From contig NC_135361.1 of assembly GCF_051622035.1 (NCBI RefSeq), forward strand, positions 29,877,205-29,941,204: 64,000 nucleotides of DNA, in the 5' to 3' direction. The notes beneath the pieces are model-generated. The model saw nothing but the letters and a program-made list of their open reading frames with translations, was not told where the DNA came from and did not search any database. Both the position numbers and the translations under genes were made by a program. The DNA is from Arctopsyche grandis. Lineage: Eukaryota; Arthropoda; Insecta; Trichoptera; Hydropsychidae. This document shows, piece after piece, positions 1-12,739 of this stretch; positions within the stretch are counted from its first letter, which is position 1, and every line of letters starts with the position of its first letter.

Positions 1-3000
1 CGTCCTTTGTTTAGATCTAATTAAAAGAGAGATACTTTTAATATGTCGCTGATTATGTACATATATCACGTGTTATCCGAGTTGTGCACAATTTATTTTG
101 AACATTGTTAGCTACATATAATCTTATGAAGCCTTCAAGATATAGTATATTCTATCCTGTACTACCGCTGAAATAATATGTAGATTGTATTTCTATCGTT
201 AAAAACGTAATGAAATCTACAATAAAAAAATCGGGCACGAACATATGCAAACATCTAATACTATAATATAAACCAATGTAAGTATATATGTAATCTTGAA
301 CTCTACTAAGATTCGACAACTAGTCTGACATTAAAATGCATATTTCTGGGTCACCCCACTTGTCGATTTCCTTTTGCTATTTAAATTTGAAAACTTTCTT
401 GTATCCGTTCGTAAAATTTGCCCTAAAAAGTTTTTGTCAACCCTAGATTCTAATTTTATCTTACATATGTACATACATATACTGCTCACTTCTTCATGGT
501 AAACGGACATTCTTGACGAGTATATAAAAATTTATAGATATTTGATATTACATAAGTTAGTTCTTGGTTTGAGCTACACCTTTATAGCATAATTTTTTTC
601 TTTTTCAAGATATCCTTCTATTTTTCTGCCAAACGCAAACTTAAAATTAAGTCCTTGTTTTATTAAAACCTACGATTTTAATATAAAGTTCTGCAAAACT
701 AATTTTTTTTAAATGTATGAAAATTTAAGAAGATTAGTCTGGCCTCCATTTTTATATTTGGCAAAATTTCCATTAACTTTTTAACTTTTGCAATCTTTAA
801 CTATGAAATATTCTCCAACTATAGACAACCTACATGTCTGTGTTTAATATTTATTCTATATTATTATTGCAGAATTATGACAAATATATGATTTATAAAA
901 TATTTTATTACAGATACATAAAAGATTATTCACATTGCTGGTAACATGTACAAATATACCACAAGATTTAGTATATAAAAAGTAAAAAAGGAAAAAATCA
1001 ACGAGATAGGTCTGAGGATCTTCGGCAAATTCCGCGGGAACTTAAGTCGCAAAGGCGAGTATTTCAAGCATGCTAAAGGTATACCTTTAATAATTGACTT
1101 GGGATAAAATTTATATATTTTTTATTTCGTTCGAATTAAATACATTTGGGACGAACAATGTAAAGTTATCTTAATAGTACTAAAAGCTCATTGAAATCAT
1201 TGAAAAAAAATCACATCAAAGAACGTACATATAATTTTTAATCATTTCAACTACATATTTCCGAAATTGATTTCGTTTTATTTTTTATTAAATGCAAATA
1301 AGGATGATATTAATTAGTATTCAAAACATATCAATGTACTTGCGTATGTATAAGTCAATGTTATCTCAAATCTAAGCATCATTATCAGACTACCAATACA
1401 ATTTTGAACATTTAATGTTCAGTAAAAGCTATTTTAATATCCGATATTATACATATATAATATAATATTAAAGACTTCCTTTTTAATTTTATAACGATAG
1501 ATAGAACGTTTATAATTAAAATATGTGACGTAAATTAGATAAAATGAACACGGGCGGTCATCTCCATACGATTACATATATTTCCATTTTTATGGCTTTT
1601 TTTAAAACGATACGATCATAAACTCGTTTACGAAATCGCTTTACATTAATTACTGTAAAATTGTGAACTTGAATGAATCTCTTTTCCCACAATTTTATGG
1701 GAAATGATTATTGATGTGGAACGTTGAATTTTGTCGAATCTTATCATTTCGTACCAATGTTGGGAACCAAAGAGTTTTACTGCTCTATATTGATGTATTT
1801 ATGCATATGAATGATATGTTCGTATATATAGGTATGTATATATACAGGTAAATTTGATTCTTGGCAAGGTCATCACGAGCAAGAGACCGAAACGAACAGA
1901 AGAATCAACAGTACAAAAAAATTTCGAGAAATTCGCCTTCGATGGGACAAAAGGACACGTCATACAATGAGCTTTCGAGGATATGTGATTAAGAGTGGAT
2001 AGTGAGCACCCAAAATCTGTCCTGCGGGAGCTTTGCTTTCCGAAGTTTGAATAATGATTTTTTTCCCATCCCCCAACCCACATTATCTTTTTATTTCCAT
2101 AGTACAATGGAAGTTGCGCGCTCTCTTCTCACACAGAAGAATTTTGTGAATGGATGAATAGTTTCACTTCATAGTACAAACTGGCGACGAACAAAAGGAT
2201 ACGAAGGGCCTCCGGTACTTTGGAGTGAAGTTTTTGTTGTTTTTTTTTTTTTGGAGCATTTTTTATAACTGAATTCTACCTTTGCTTTGGGGCGGATGTT
2301 GCTCATTCCGAAGACGAGTTGTTTAATTTTGTGCCCCAAAGTTGAGTGCTCGCAATTCATATCAATTTACACCTGGCCAATGACTGAATGTTATGCAAAT
2401 TATTAGGACAAACTATTACTACAATTCCAATCATAAAAAAAACATCGAAAAATAGAATTTCTAAATAAATATTATTTTTTTAACAACAAAACATTGAAAC
2501 TTTCTTTGAAGTTCCATATTATACAAACATTATTTCATTAGGATTTGGGAATTGACGTATGGATGCGAAACTTAGACATTGAATGTCAAAATGATACCAA
2601 TGCAATGAAAGAAGTATGGCACATTGTAATATGTTTAGTGTATCAAGCAGAGATGCTAAAGAATATGTTGAAGTTTCAATGATGTGCTCGAATTGTTCCC
2701 AAGATATTGTACATAAAAGAGGGCAACGAAGTTCATAAAAAGACGATTGTTGCTCAAAACAGACATTAATAGTGATTGAGAACGAACAGTTAATATTAGT
2801 AATAGACAGTGATTATATATATATACATACATATATGTTATATAAAATGTCAAAATTAATCTAATCTAATGAAAAATATATAGTAATTGCGTATTGGGTT
2901 GGTCAATGCACTATTTTTGACAGTCTTTGACGAAAAACTTCACACTGCACACCGTTAAGAAAGTTGTTAAGCCGTTAATAAGTTGGGTATGTTTCCGCTA

Positions 3001-4978
3001 GAAAGGCGTATCTTACGCCAGTTACGGCAATCGTAATTAATCTCTGCCGAATTTAATTATTCAGTGCAAGTAGAGCGGAAAATAGCGTAAGCATATTGAG
3101 GTGATCGCGTTGGTTTGAAAAGTCACATTATGATTTTTTTACTCGGAAGTCAAAGTTTGAAAGGTGTAATTATATAATTTTAATAAAGTTTGGGCTTGTG
3201 CCGAATAAACAAAAAATCACATTCAATAACGATCGTATACCAAATAAGTTGGAATACATGTAAAAATATGTCAATGAGATTCGATGTCATTATTAAATAC
3301 AAAAAAATTAAATTGTCTTACATTTAGGTATGCAAATTGGAAAACATGTCAATGTTAAAACGATCGCTGTTTGTTGAATCAATTTAGTATATATTTTAGT
3401 CACTTTATTGAACGTTATAGTTGACGCGGGTTTGTGTCTTACTCGCCCGTTTGAGTCATCAAATTAAATTGGAATTCAAAATATAGACGTTATGTAATTT
3501 AAATGACAAGATAATTTCATCGTAGAATTAAAAAAAAAGCATTTCGATTTCAATCTATAAAAATGATAATAAATATTTAATTAATGCGACCCTAGATTCG
3601 TTCTTCGATAATAAGAGATGTGATCACATGTGAGAATGTATATAATAATTAGTACACAAAAAGAGTAATAAAAATCTTTTCAAAATTTAATAATCGCTAA
3701 ATTCGAAGATCGCGTGCATTCGATGCTGTATTTTTTTCCTTCCGAAATTACTATTGAACTTCGAATGAAGAGCGCCAATTTCGAACATGAATAAAACATG
3801 AGATAAACAAGAAGCTGATGTTCGACATGAGCTATAATGATAATGAAAGGCACAAAAGGCGAATTAGCCACGTGCCTTTCAACCCAACTCAATTGGTTAT
3901 TATAATAATTTAATTTGCCATAATCAAATCCATCATAATAATAGTACAATCATAAAATTATGTCTGTATATTCGAAAGGAATAAACAGATCGATTACGCA
4001 TATTCAAGACTGTCTGTCTAGTGCCAGTTGTGCAAAGTTCGCATAATATGATAGAAATTGCACTTTGTGGTCTGTTTCATTGACGTGAAGATAAGACCCG
4101 TCTCTAATCAGTATAATATTAATATTAACATTTTATTTTTCACAATATTAGTCATAAACTTCGCCGGAATTCAACCTCGCATATCAATCCGACGACCATG
4201 CATACATATACATTTGTATATTTGAATTGCTTAACAAAAAACAATGTAAACATGTTTGTGCATGATTAATCCGAGCAGAACGTAGGTTTGTATACGCATG
4301 ACTCAGATAGTGATTCAAATTTTCAAACATACTCTTCCGTGGCGATTGCGTAAAAAATAAAATCAGCATTTCGCAAAACGAATGGGCGATTGTACCGAAA
4401 AGTGTTAAACTTCCATCATCTTACGCTCTGATAATTGACGTGTTCAAAAGTTAAGGATGCATGTCCGTTATTTCTGACTGATAAAATATGAAGTTTGTTA
4501 TTCTTATAATAAAGTGAAATACATGCACAGTGGTTTTATCACATAAAAGCCTTAAGACAGGTTTACTTATAAGCGAATGTTCACAGCTTAAGAATAAAGG
4601 GGGATGTTGATCTTTTTGATCGAATTTAAATAAGGCTATGTACATATTTATACATAACTTATAATGCCTATCATTTATATAACTTAAATGATATCAGAAG
4701 ATAAAATTGACAAGTCAAATATAATTTTATTATAAGATAATACGTTATTGTTTAATAATTTGCTTAAGAGATGGATTAGTTTAAGTTAGTTTGGAGTCTC
4801 GTAAGTATTCATAATGAAAATTTTCCATATGAAAATTTAACTTATAACTACAATAATTACAATAAGATGTATATATGTATATATTCTTCATGTATAAACA
4901 CTTAATTATCAACTAAACACAATAATTTGCTTAAGATCGTTGATTCTACATAGTTAAAAATAAAATACATATGTACGT
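1..4978. other. AT-rich gene-free stretch
   Basis: No coding region with recognisable protein similarity, splice structure or codon character is visible on either strand. The short open frames here read through AT-rich, microsatellite-like DNA (many ATGTAT/TACATA runs). The segment around 2900-3120 is more complex in sequence but has no long open frame. Nothing here can be named. Confidence 0.7.
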
Positions 4979-5050
4979 CGTTAACTTATTTTGAAAGGGT
5001 TCTAACTGCACCTGTTCCAACTGTTAGAACCTTTTCAAAATAAGGTAACG
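4979..5050. repeat. Foldback element, 28-bp arms
   Basis: Two 28-nt arms (4979-5006 and 5023-5050) are reverse complements at 26 of 28 positions and are separated by 16 nt. The outer ends read CGTTAAC and GGTAACG. The transcript would form one long hairpin. It could be a miniature foldback transposon or a hairpin-RNA locus; no second copy was noticed in this window. Confidence 0.6.
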
Positions 5051-5059
5051 ATATGTATA

Positions 5060-5430
5060 AAATATATTATGAATATTTATATGAATATCGTAAATAGGTT
5101 TTTGAGCTTTTTTCCTACTATACTGTATTCACCAAAATTAAAATAAGATTATAGTATACGTATATATGCAGATTGTATGTAGATAGGAGATATGTATATA
5201 TGTTTGGAGATAGGAGATGGTATAATTTATAAACAACTTCAATGTTTATATTTGCTTAAAGAGTATTGTACATAGGATGTGAGTCATACCACATAACAAG
5301 ATACTGATAAGAAAAATAGCGTATAAAACAGATACTGATCACTTGATCAGTAGCTATTAAAATTGTGTTGTGAACATAATATGTACATATATGAACAATA
5401 GAAAGCATTTAAAAACCGAAATCAAACATC
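5060..5430 (+). mobile_element. Jockey-type LINE 3' UTR fragments
   Basis: Two blocks match the 3' UTR of the Jockey-type fragment at 6385-7206. One is the 'taaataggtttttgagct' block near 5090. The other is the 'gatcagtagctattaaaat' to 'aaagcatttaaaaa' block at about 5340-5430. Unrelated AT-rich DNA lies between them, so the copy is broken. No coding part is present. Confidence 0.55.
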
Positions 5431-6059
5431 ATGGAGTAGATGCCGAGAATGGGCTGAGCTCAGAGTGGACTCTCGAATAGAGGAGGCAATTTACAGAAAA
5501 GTGTACTGAAAATCGATTAAAAGATGGGCGTTTCGAAAAATCGGATCAATTTCGTCTTGCTGTGAGATTAAATTGAAAATAAACGAGTCTGAAGACTTCG
5601 ACCACAAATCGTAAAAGAAAAAAACGGACGAAAACACAATGCCGACGATGAAAAATAAACAAAAAGCGAGGTCACTCTCAGAGAGAGAGAGATATTTGAC
5701 CACAGTTCTTCAGGATGCGCCGAGGATTCCTTTACCGATTTTTTATTTAATTTTATTTTTAATTTGGAATTTTATTGTTTGGCAATGTTCGTTGGAGGTA
5801 CTGGGTGTGATATATTTATTTAGTATGTATGTACCTGCTTCGATGTGAACTTATCCTTTGGCACAAAAACACACTATACCGATGACAGACACGATTGACA
5901 CGGTGACACGACAGTGACACGACACGCGCACTCTGGCACTGGCACGCAGCGCTACTGGTGCCCTCGGGCCAACCGCGTCTGCAACACCTGCTACCACTGG
6001 GACTTGCAGTGCGCTCACACTCTCGTGGCATCGCGTTTTTTCAATGTTCGATGATACAA

Positions 6060-6135
6060 GAGCGAAAAAAGGTGCAAGGAAGGCCACAAGGCAGATGGGT
6101 AGATGGAATTAGAATTATGGGTGGATGCAGTGGTG
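6060..6135 (+). pseudogene. LINE ORF2 C-terminal scrap (RPQGRWVDGI motif)
   Basis: One frame reads GRPQGRWVDGIRIMGG. The R-P-x-x-R-W-x-D-x-I pattern is the conserved motif near the C terminus of many RTE/R1/Jockey-like LINE polymerases. Only about 25 codons remain and a Helitron-like repeat begins immediately downstream. The upstream GC-richer stretch (5880-6030) holds GACACG/GGCAC-type short repeats with no recognisable product. Confidence 0.4.
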
Positions 6136-6137
6136 TA

Positions 6138-6345
6138 GTCTATATATGTATATAAAAATAATTGTTTGTCTGTCTCTCTGTCTGTCTCGAATAGGCTCCT
6201 AAACAACTGAACCGATTACGATGGAACTTTCAGGATTTATTGTATGCATGTCTGGGAAGATTACTGTGGGAAAAAACCTCTTTATAATAATATTCGTAAT
6301 TACGATTTTATCGACGTGAAAGTATGAAGAGCCAGCGTGTAGTTG
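6138..6345 (+). mobile_element. Helitron-like family 1, 5' part
   Basis: It starts with TCTATATATG after a short AT tract. It then runs through the family block 'ataggctcctaaac', 'tgaaccgattacgatgg', 'actttcaggattt' and 'gtatgcatgtc'. The same block occurs at 11149 and 17312 and in part at 7935. The 3' hairpin end is missing here; sequence similar to a Jockey-type LINE follows within about 50 bp. Confidence 0.55.
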
Positions 6346-6384
6346 TAGTTAAGGAAATGTATACGTTGGTAACCAACTTCCGCA

Positions 6385-7206
6385 CGCATGCTAACGCTTA
6401 CTTTACGTACCACTCATATCAACCTTACAAATCCCCTCTGGAGAAAGTCTGAAATGGCAGTCAGTAATAAAATATTTAGGACTAACGTTTGATAAAAGAA
6501 TGAGATGGGCACCTCACATTGAGGCAGCGAAATGCAAGGCGATGCGGGGTATATCCTCAATATATCCAATATTTAATCGCCATAGTTCTTTATCAACGCT
6601 AAATAAAATAAAATTATATCGCGCGCTCATATTACCATTATTAACCTATGCTTCACCTGTATGGAATAACGCCTCGAATACTAACCTTTCCAAGCTCCAA
6701 GTAATACAAAATAAATCCCTTAAAATAATTTATAATACACCCATATATACTAACCTGAAAAAACTGCATGCTATATATAATATTCCGTTTGTTACAGACA
6801 TTACTAACAAACTAACCAGTAGATTCTATGAAAGATTCACTAATAACCATACTAACACACTTGTGAAGAGTCTCGGTGATTACAACAAAATGTCTATACC
6901 CTTCAGGTATAAACACAGATTACCTAAACACAATCTGCTTTAGGTCATCGACTTTAGATAGTCTTTAATTAATATTATGTATTAGATGTATTATGAACAT
7001 TTATAAGGATTGTAAATAGGTTTTTGAGCTCTTTTTCCTATTATGCTTTAGATTAACATTAGAATAATATAATACTGTAATTACTAACCAAATTAAATTA
7101 AAATTGTAAAATAGAAAATGATCAGTAGATCAGTAGCTATTAAAATAGATATAAGATGTATTGTGAACATAATTTCGTAATAATAAAAAGCATTTAAAAA
7201 TCAAAA
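6385..7206 (+). pseudogene. 5'-truncated Jockey-type LINE, ORF2 end and 3' UTR
   Basis: The open frame continues upstream of the first ATG at 6500. Before it one reads SLKWQSVIKYLGLTFDKRM, then RWAPHIEAAKCKA, LYRALILPLLTYASPVW and LQVIQNKSLKIIYNTP. This is the region after the reverse-transcriptase domain in Jockey-clade ORF2 proteins. The frame ends at 6943. The 3' UTR runs to an A-rich tail ending near 7206. The copy lacks ORF1, endonuclease and RT, so it is a dead 5'-truncated insertion. Related 3' fragments lie at 5060-5430, 10532-10730 and 14508-14990. Confidence 0.85.
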
Positions 7207-7677
7207 AATACCAACCTTACATTAAGAGGGCTGTACACCCGAAACCTTAATTTTGTTACCGTTCCTTTCTTCGATATATATATCGAGTGTATGTATATTA
7301 TGAGTGAAGGCGACAATATATATCAATATATATATATATATTGAGTGAATGCGACAGTTGCGCCTCGACCAGATAAAACGTATTTTAAATTGACAAAATC
7401 GAGGTTTCGTATTCTACTATTTTCACCTCCAAAACTGGGCCAATTTTAAAAAAAAATCATCATCGGTATGAGAAAGATACTTTCTGTGCATCTATCGGCG
7501 TATTTTTTTTAAATCGACCGTTAAATAAGCACGCTGGACCCGTTTCGTGGGTGTAAAAAAGAGGCGATTTTATAGATGTTTGGCGGCTTCTATGTCCTAT
7601 AAAAAATAATTAATCAAAAAAATAAAACGATAGATGCACCCCAATGGTGGATATCCATAGCATATTAAAAAATAATT

Positions 7678-8214
7678 TCTCTTATATATGTAAATATATA
7701 ATATAAAACATATAAATATATAATATAAAACATATAAATATATAATATAAAACATATAAATATATAATATAAAACATATAAATATATAATATAAAACATA
7801 TAAAAATCAATATTTGTCTGTCTGTTACGTATGCGTTCCTATACTTAACTATAATTTAATTTGATTATTAAGTATTAATTTGAAATTGAAACATTCACTT
7901 ATCGAAACGCATCGATTTATTGAATGCATGACTTTCAGGATTTATTGAATGCATGTCCGGGAAGCTTACTGTGAAAAAAAATCGGCCAAAAACGGGAACG
8001 GAAACGGGAATGAGTGGCATTGCAACGCAATAATTTCAAATGTTTTCGCGTCGCGACATGCGTTGTTAGGGTAAAATAAACAAATAATTGAAAAATTTTA
8101 AATGTGTTCGCTGTCTGCGTGTTTCCGACAAATGGGAACGGGAACGAGAACGGGAACGGGAACGGGAATTGCATGCGTTATTGTGGAATTGCAACGCATG
8201 CTGGGTTCAACTAT
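7678..8214 (+). mobile_element. Helitron-like family 1, near-complete nonautonomous copy
   Basis: The 5' end is TCTCTTATATATG. The 3' end has a hairpin with 9-bp arms GCATGCGTT and AACGCATGC (8171-8201), followed 9 nt later by CTAT where Helitrons have CTRR. The interior holds a 22-bp tandem repeat and a run of GGGAAC/GGGAAT hexamers shortly before the hairpin. There is no Rep/helicase coding, so it would depend on an autonomous relative. The exact 5' boundary is uncertain by a few bases. Confidence 0.65.
7692..7801. repeat. 22-bp tandem repeat, five units
   Basis: Five essentially perfect copies of a 22-bp unit (aaatatataatataaaacat plus at) lie end to end inside the 5' part of the Helitron-like element. 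The high identity suggests recent expansion by slippage. Confidence 0.9.
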
Positions 8215-8228
8215 TCCTTAATAAAAAA

Positions 8229-8700
8229 GAACCAGGGCGGGGTTTAATATTTTGACCCTCCCCCCTCTTTTTACTAAAAAAATATGTATTCTAATCAGGG
8301 ATCTGGAGCGGAGCAGGAGCACGGAGCAGTGGAGCAACGAGTTTTTGCTTGGAGCAGGAGCGGTGCCGGAGCACGGAATTTTTTTTAATAAACTTCATTC
8401 AAAATTTTAAAATTAGGTGAATACTTCTTTTAATTTGTTTTTTAATTCATGGTAAATTTAATATTCTATTGTTTGTAATCCTGACATCATTTGACATATG
8501 GCAAACCTGCCAAGCGATGCATAACCTCACTTTTCAACCATCATTTCAAAATATGAATACACACATTAATTTCTCAGAAGACGAAGATTTTGAAAGGGAA
8601 TCAGAACTAAGGACTCGAAGAACGTCAACGAGTTTCAGCAATACACAATATAGAAAAAGGCTTTTTAGAAATTGATCAATGTAAAATCTGTATTTGAAGT
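8229..8700 (+). mobile_element. hAT-type element fragment (CAGGGATCTGGAGC end)
   Basis: A terminal sequence CAGGGATCTGGAGC begins at 8296, followed by GGAGCAGGAGC-type subterminal repeats to about 8380. It matches the complete element at 48882-49811 through the start of the AT-rich body. No matching right end is visible. The 47 bp just upstream (8229-8275, 'accagggcgg' then a C-rich run) recur at 28951. An open frame of about 68 codons at 8469-8675 is acidic and polar and not recognised. Confidence 0.55.
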
Positions 8701-8977
8701 TTTTAACATTTACCCAGAACAGATTCTAGTATGTATGTATACCCACCACTCAAGCAAATGTCGAAGGACTTTTTTTTCCGCATTAAAATTAGTGTTGAGT
8801 GAACAACGGCAAAGATTGAAAGACGATTTTTATCGATTTTAGACGATTTTGTATTATTATTAATCGTTTTATATAATTTTTTTATGCAAATGAATGTATA
8901 TACATACATAATTTTTCGTAATTGTAACATCGTATAATCATCGATCGACCTGGATTCACATATCCAATGTCTTGCCA

Positions 8978-9056
8978 GAGGCACCGGGCAGGGATTAAAC
9001 CCATGACCACTTATTTTGAAGCATTACACGCTAACCACTAATCTATACTGCTGGTA
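8978..9056 (-). mobile_element. SINE tRNA-like head remnant
   Basis: On the minus strand it starts CCAGCAGTATAG, has an A-box-like 'tagattagtggttagcg' and a B-box-like 'gggtttaatccc', then stops. Only the pol III promoter part of SINE family A survives. Just beyond it (9080-9105) is a remnant of a Helitron-type end ('acccggcgttgcacggc'). Confidence 0.6.
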
Positions 9057-9298
9057 TGTATGTATGCACGTTGATAAAATACGTTACCCGGCGTTGCACG
9101 GCTCCGATACATACATACGTATGCTTCGTAGTTTTGAAACATTTGCCATATAAGCTGATTGTGTTTATACTTAATGAACAGATTATAATTAGTTTGAATT
9201 GATAAGTTCATGTTACTTATAGTTAGTTTAAGCTAATAATAATTAATACCGTGATTAATGAAAGCTGGGTGTTGAATGCTTGAATGTTATATATTACT

Positions 9299-9862
9299 AG
9301 TGTTGTGCACGTTGATTTCAACGAGTGGTTTTTGGAAAGGAATTGATACAAGAATAAAAATGAAGTTATATATTATATATAAATATAATTGAAGGTAATT
9401 TATAGGCACGCGCACGTATTATGTAATATAAAATGTTGAGCGCGCGCATTACACGCTTGACGATCCAACCCGTTCGAAATGATGAATGATTGTGTGTGTG
9501 TGTGTGTGTATGCTCCCACGAAGAGCATCTTACGCTGACGTCACCCGCCGTTCCAAGTCAGGTGCTCAATATATCGGTCGACACGTCACATCCCTATAGC
9601 GAATGCTTAAAATGCAACCATTGGTCAGAATGTATCGTCGTTGCTCTAATTGGTCAAACGTTTTAGTCCACGTGGACCACTTCACGCTGATTGGTTGTGC
9701 ACCTCGTTCGCGTGTATTTATTTTATTAAATATCTCTAGGCACAACATATACTCCTGGCATTCTAAAATTTGTTTCTTTGAAAATTCTCTATACTGGTCG
9801 ACGCGTTCGCCACATACCCACATGTACATACATCGCGTCCGTTTTTATATTATTATATAATA
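9299..9862 (-). mobile_element. Helitron-like family 3, uninterrupted copy
   Basis: Read on the minus strand, the 3' end is a hairpin (CGTTGA / TCAACG with flanking bases) followed by a short linker and CTAG at 9299-9302. The 5' end near 9862 is AT-rich with 'ataaaaac' and then 'gaccagtat' further in. Both ends and several internal blocks ('aaggtaatttataggc', 'attcgaaatgatgaatg') match the LINE-interrupted copy at 51922-56950. No transposase is present; a (GT)n tract lies inside at about 9492-9510. Confidence 0.55.
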
Positions 9863-10531
9863 AACCAATGTAGTACAGTTTGATAAATGGATATATCAAA
9901 TGCTTAAATGCTATCAAAATAACTTTCATCGAATATTGGATGATTTGATGACGATATTCCACAACAATTAAAAAACCAATAAGGCATACTATGTATGATA
10001 TTACCAAACATATTCGAATATTTATCAACTTTATTATTATAACAGTGTTTTGCGTCATTGAAAAAAATCACAAATATATATGTGTAAAATAATATTATTT
10101 TACCTGCGATGCATAAAATTATGCAAATATTTAGCCGAACGTAAAACGCTATTTAGAGTTAACGAAACGCGTTTACACACGAACATAATTGAAAATTTCG
10201 TCACCATAACACAATATTATATATCTAAAATAAACATTGACTCTATTTCGAATACGCACACGCAAAGCAATATGTAATACCTATTTGCCATTAGATTGCG
10301 AACGCGGTACAGTCTCGATTGGAGGTTCTCATTCGTACATATGATGATAATTATTATTCAACAGGTGATTTCTGTCTGTGTGTGAGCTTTTTTTCATTTA
10401 CTTAATACGCCTCATTTTAAATACGTACATATTAATGTGAATAATTATTAATAATTGATTTTATCAGTAGACTATTATGAAAATGTTGACTGTACTATCA
10501 ATGCTGAATTTAGACATTTTTTTATTTGATT

Positions 10532-10730
10532 TTTAAATGCATTTTATTATTACGAAATTATGTTCGCAATACATCTTATATCTATTTTAATAGCTACTGA
10601 TCTACTGATCATTTTCTATTTTACAATTTTAATTTAATTTGGTTAGTAATCACAGTGTTATATTATTATAATGTTAATCTAAGGCATAATAGGAAAAAGA
10701 GCTCAAAAACCTATTTACAATCCTAATTTA
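10532..10730 (-). mobile_element. Jockey-type LINE 3' UTR fragment
   Basis: It is the reverse complement of the 3' UTR seen at about 7010-7200, including 'atcagtagatcagtagc' and the A-rich tail. Only the UTR remains, a typical extreme 5' truncation. The flanks (10060-10531 and 10731-11148) show no gene. Confidence 0.75.
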
Positions 10731-11148
10731 GACATTTAAAATCTTATAATTGCACTAAAAAGCTGAGAATATTCAATATACAATATAATATATGTATATA
10801 TTTAAATCATCAACAACCCGATACAGCATGAGTCGTAAACCTTTTGTTTACATATATACTTCAAACGAGAACCTTTTACCTCGGCTTCTATTTACATTAT
10901 GTATTCATAAAACTTTCGAGACTTAATGTAAATGACTTTTAATATTGCTATTGTTTCATAAGAACTTTGAAGCCGTACTTTAACCTTTATGTAAAATTCC
11001 AAACAAATCAGTATTTGTTTATGTACATAACATGTACATATGTATGTATATTGGTCGTATAAATTTGCATTCAACAATAAACACAAGAATTCGTATAACG
11101 TAAAATCAATGGTCGTGAAATTTATGAGAATATTAATGTGTTTATCTA

Positions 11149-11465
11149 CATATATATATATAAAATTGAATGTCTGTGTGTGTATGTCTCGAATAGGCTC
11201 CTAAACCACTGAACCGATTACGATGGAACTTTCAGAATTTGTTGTATGCATGTCCGGGAATATTGTTGTGAAAAAAAAGCGGGAAAAAACCTCTTAATAA
11301 TAATATTCGTAATTACGATTTTACTGACGCGAAAGTAAAGCTATCCCGTCTTCAACGCATCACGCCGCGAATGTGACAATAATCGCGCCACGCCTACCTC
11401 GCACTCGAATGTACTGATCGTTCTGGGCTGTTCCCCAAACACACAGCGGATGGCCCACGTCAACA
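11149..11465 (+). mobile_element. Helitron-like family 1, 5' part
   Basis: It starts A|TCTACATATATATATA, then 'aaaattgaatgtctgtg' and the family block 'aggctcctaaaccactg' / 'aaccgattacgatggaac'. It diverges after 'tttactgacgcgaaagt' into GC-richer sequence to about 11465 without the family's hairpin end. No coding is recognised. Confidence 0.6.
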
Positions 11466-11494
11466 AATATATTTACCTATATTTTTATTTTTTT

Positions 11495-11940
11495 ATTTTT
11501 ACATATGTATATACCAGGAAGGCCTTACAGGTAAATCCTAAAGCGCCTTCCTGGCCAATTACAAATTACAATTACAATTACAAATGCAGCATTTTTATTA
11601 CAAGTCGTTGAATGACGAGACACTGAAAAACTCGCAAATTAACGAGACATCTATGAATTGTACATAAATTTTTTTGTACATTAATCATACTTCAAATAGT
11701 GGTGATATAGTAGGTAGGAAGGATTTTTAGCCAAATTTTTTTTCGGGAACCGTTTCAACAATGAAATCAGATAAAATTGGCAAATTCTGTTAGGAAACGA
11801 TCAACCTGGAGTCACAAATCCAGGTATGACCAACAGCATACTCTGAAAAATTCATTGAAATTCGAAGCCCGGGTCCAGGGATCGAACCCGGCGCGTCTCA
11901 ACGCTAAGCAGAAGCTTAACGACCGAGCTATGCTGCTGGC
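11495..11940 (-). mobile_element. SINE family A, full length
   Basis: On the minus strand the order is: CCAGCAGCATAGCTCGGTCG head with B box GGGTTCGATCCC, core 'gtttcctaacagaatttgcc', 'aattcatagatgtctcg', and the tail hairpin CCAGGAAGGC ... GCCTTCCTGG with AAAT-rich end. The head is tRNA-like and should act as an internal pol III promoter. It is head-to-head with another SINE 10 bp away. Confidence 0.85.
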
Positions 11941-11949
11941 TATATATAA

Positions 11950-12437
11950 CCAGTAGCGTGGTCTAGTGGTGAATGTTGAATTATCTCGTACTTGATGTTA
12001 CGAGTTGGATTCCCGCAAAGTCTCGCTATTGGCCAGACCTTGATTTGTCAAGGTCGATCGTTTCTTATCAGAATTTGCCAATTTTTCTGATTTTCATTGA
12101 AACGATTCCTGTAAAATTGGCGTTTCCTTCCCAATTTTCTGTTGCGAACCTTTAGTTATTGTTATATCTTAGGTTTCGCCATATTGCTCACCATAAATGT
12201 CTCTGTGGTTGTTTATCGAATATAAAATTCGTATTGTTACATGAAAGTTATTCATCGTATTAATACGATATTTGTAATATCTGACGATAGATGTCAGATA
12301 TTGTTTAGATTTACATGTATCTATGTGATAATTATGTGGACCAGGAAGGCGCATTTGGGGTTTACCTGTTAAGCCTTCCTGGTATATTTGTATATATGTA
12401 TGTAAGAATATGTATGTAAAAATAAATAAATAAATAA
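11950..12437 (+). mobile_element. SINE family B, full length
   Basis: The head differs from family A: GTAGCGTGGTCTAGTGG (A-box-like), then a B-box-like 'gagttggattcccgc'. The core 'cagaatttgccaatttttc' and the tail hairpin with (AAAT)n are shared with family A. Nearly identical to the copy at 31926-32427, which suggests recent activity. It runs directly into a Helitron fragment at 12438. Confidence 0.85.
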
Positions 12438-12525
12438 AATTGAATGTCTGTGGAACGGGAACGAGAACGGGAGCGGGAATTGCACGCGTTATTGTGGCAT
12501 TGCGACGCATGCCGGGTTCAGCTAG
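12438..12525 (+). mobile_element. Helitron-like family 1, 3' end fragment
   Basis: After 'attgaatgtctgtgg' come GGGAAC-type repeats, a hairpin (GCACGCGTT / GACGCATGC) and then 'cgggttcagCTAG' followed by T. This is the clearest CTAG|T Helitron terminus of family 1. The middle of the element is deleted. Confidence 0.65.
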
Positions 12526-12739
12526 TTAGTAATAAAGGAATATGTTCAAAGAAATCGAGTTTTTTATTAAGTATTACACCAAAATCCTTAATCGAAGATG
12601 ATGTATTTAGAATTGAATGGTTTGAATTATACCAATCATAATTTAAAAAACCTTCTATATATACATATGTACATAAATTGAGCGCTCCGGGACTTTTATT
12701 TTAGCACTACACCACTGAATAATATCGCATTAACCAATA

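Noticed and set aside
1799..2107. 102-codon minus-strand ORF
   Set aside because: It reads through ATGTATATA-type microsatellite DNA at its end and shows no domain.
7692..7801. CRISPR-like array
   Set aside because: Units are directly abutting 22-bp tandem repeats with no spacers, inside a eukaryotic transposon.
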